DNA of 64,000 nucleotides from Acanthosepion esculentum (Eukaryota > Mollusca > Cephalopoda > Sepiida > Sepiidae). Below the pieces are notes generated by a model. It saw only the letters and a list, made by a program, of their open reading frames with translations. It had not been told where the DNA came from and searched no databases. The first letter of the stretch is position 1, and each line of letters opens with the position of its first letter. Location: NCBI GenBank assembly GCA_964036315.1, contig OZ038485.1, positions 71,606,824 through 71,670,823 on the forward strand, read 5' to 3'. Position numbers and translations under genes: made by a program. Of the stretch, positions 63,914-64,000 are shown piece by piece.

Positions 63914-64000
63914 TAAAATTCAATATTTTTCAAAACTTTGTAAAACTTAAAATTTGCAATATAACTTTGTGAAAACTGTTGAAACATGCTGAAATCAATA
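63914..64000. repeat. Partial monomer at window end
   Basis: The 297th monomer begins at 63914 and is cut at its position 87 by the window edge. It is of the ATG-CTG class. The array clearly continues beyond the window, as it does before base 1, so the true array length is unknown. Confidence 0.95.

Larger units (their letters stand above)
1..64000. repeat. 217-bp AT-rich satellite array, 296 full monomers
   Basis: The entire window is a head-to-tail tandem repeat. Monomer starts (t of taaaattc) fall at 1, 218, 435, 652 and so on, a 217-bp period. I count 296 full monomers to 63913 and a partial one after it; 62 are 212 bp, one is 206 bp, and a few carry 1-2 bp indels, which together account exactly for the length. 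The consensus is about 25% G+C. All copies share one orientation and no unique sequence interrupts them. Every forward frame hits TAA or TGA inside each monomer, and because 217 is not a multiple of 3 any frame shifts register in the next copy, so no coding capacity exists. Satellites of this size and homogeneity usually build centromeric or pericentromeric heterochromatin in eukaryotes; that role is inferred. The host is not identifiable from the sequence, and I do not recognise the monomer as a named family. Confidence 0.98.

Noticed and set aside
1..64000. CRISPR array
   Set aside because: The repeats are 217 bp with no unique spacers; consecutive copies abut directly and no cas-like gene is present.
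1..64000. Protein-coding ORFs
   Set aside because: Stops occur in every forward frame in each monomer (for example TAA at 1, 35 and 135), the reverse strand is likewise full of stops, and the 217-bp period shifts frame. Any ORF is short and only mirrors the repeat.
1..64000. Plasmid or phage iterons, bacterial origin
   Set aside because: No replication gene, DnaA box cluster or unique sequence; the length, homogeneity and HORs are typical of eukaryotic satellites.
1..64000. Telomeric or subtelomeric repeat
   Set aside because: No short G-rich telomere units such as TTAGG, TTAGGG or TTTAGGG runs are seen.
1..64000. Transposon-derived tandem array (Helitron or MITE)
   Set aside because: I see no terminal inverted repeats, target-site duplications or transposase fragments; monomers join without residual element ends. 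An origin from a transposon cannot be excluded but has no support here.
1..64000. Identification of the host species from the monomer
   Set aside because: I do not recognise the monomer as a named satellite; assigning a species would be a guess. A search of satellite databases and assemblies would decide.

Overview
The whole 64 kb window is one uninterrupted, head-to-tail satellite DNA array. The monomer is 217 bp and about 75% A+T (54 G/C in the consensus I counted by hand). Starting phase at base 1 (taaaattcaa...), I count 296 complete monomers ending at 63913 plus an 87-bp partial copy (63914-64000). The bookkeeping closes exactly: 296 x 217, minus 5 bp for each of 62 short (212-bp) monomers, minus one 11-bp deletion, plus a net 2 bp of small indels, equals 63,913. 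All copies face the same way. I see no transposon, unique spacer, gene, RNA gene or inversion, and both window ends lie inside the array.

This is a eukaryotic chromosome, most likely centromeric or pericentromeric heterochromatin. The species cannot be read from the sequence. CpG is not depleted (5 CpG per monomer, about 3.2 expected from base composition), which fits a genome with little germline CpG methylation, such as many invertebrates, but this is weak evidence.

Layout: monomers fall into recognisable variant classes that recur in fixed order, so the array has higher-order repeats (HORs). 1-2822: full-length monomers with 5- to 6-mer periodicity. 2823-6046: first 212-bp monomers and a 1292-bp 6-mer. 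6047-9942: two copies of a 1948-bp 9-mer. 9943-11232: transition, ending in a unique 206-bp deletion monomer. 11233-13836: two copies of a 1302-bp 6-mer. 13837-18146: mixed. 18147-29143: a 12-mer HOR (2589 bp), with copies 3 and 4 near-identical and copy 2 a 15-mer version (3230 bp); a further related block runs to about 31300. 31301-32602: a 651-bp 3-mer duplication with a hybrid monomer. 32603-40123: an A-B-A-B mosaic with offsets of 4104 and 3453 bp. 39943-42526: four copies of a 646-bp 3-mer. 42527 to about 50100: shuffled relatives of the 12-mer. About 50100-58958: 12- and 15-mer mosaics built from the classes seen at the left end. 58959-64000: a 2155-bp 10-mer.

Each monomer carries a conserved 17-bp dyad (ATCGATA-ACA-TATCGAT), a second small hairpin motif, and A/T tracts spaced about 10 bp apart over almost its full length, as expected of curved, nucleosome-positioning DNA. 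Marker classes of the left end (GGTCTTC, TTTCTAAT) return at the right end and are absent from the middle, suggesting a younger amplified core inside older flanks. There is no coding system here; the interest lies in satellite architecture and its recombination record.
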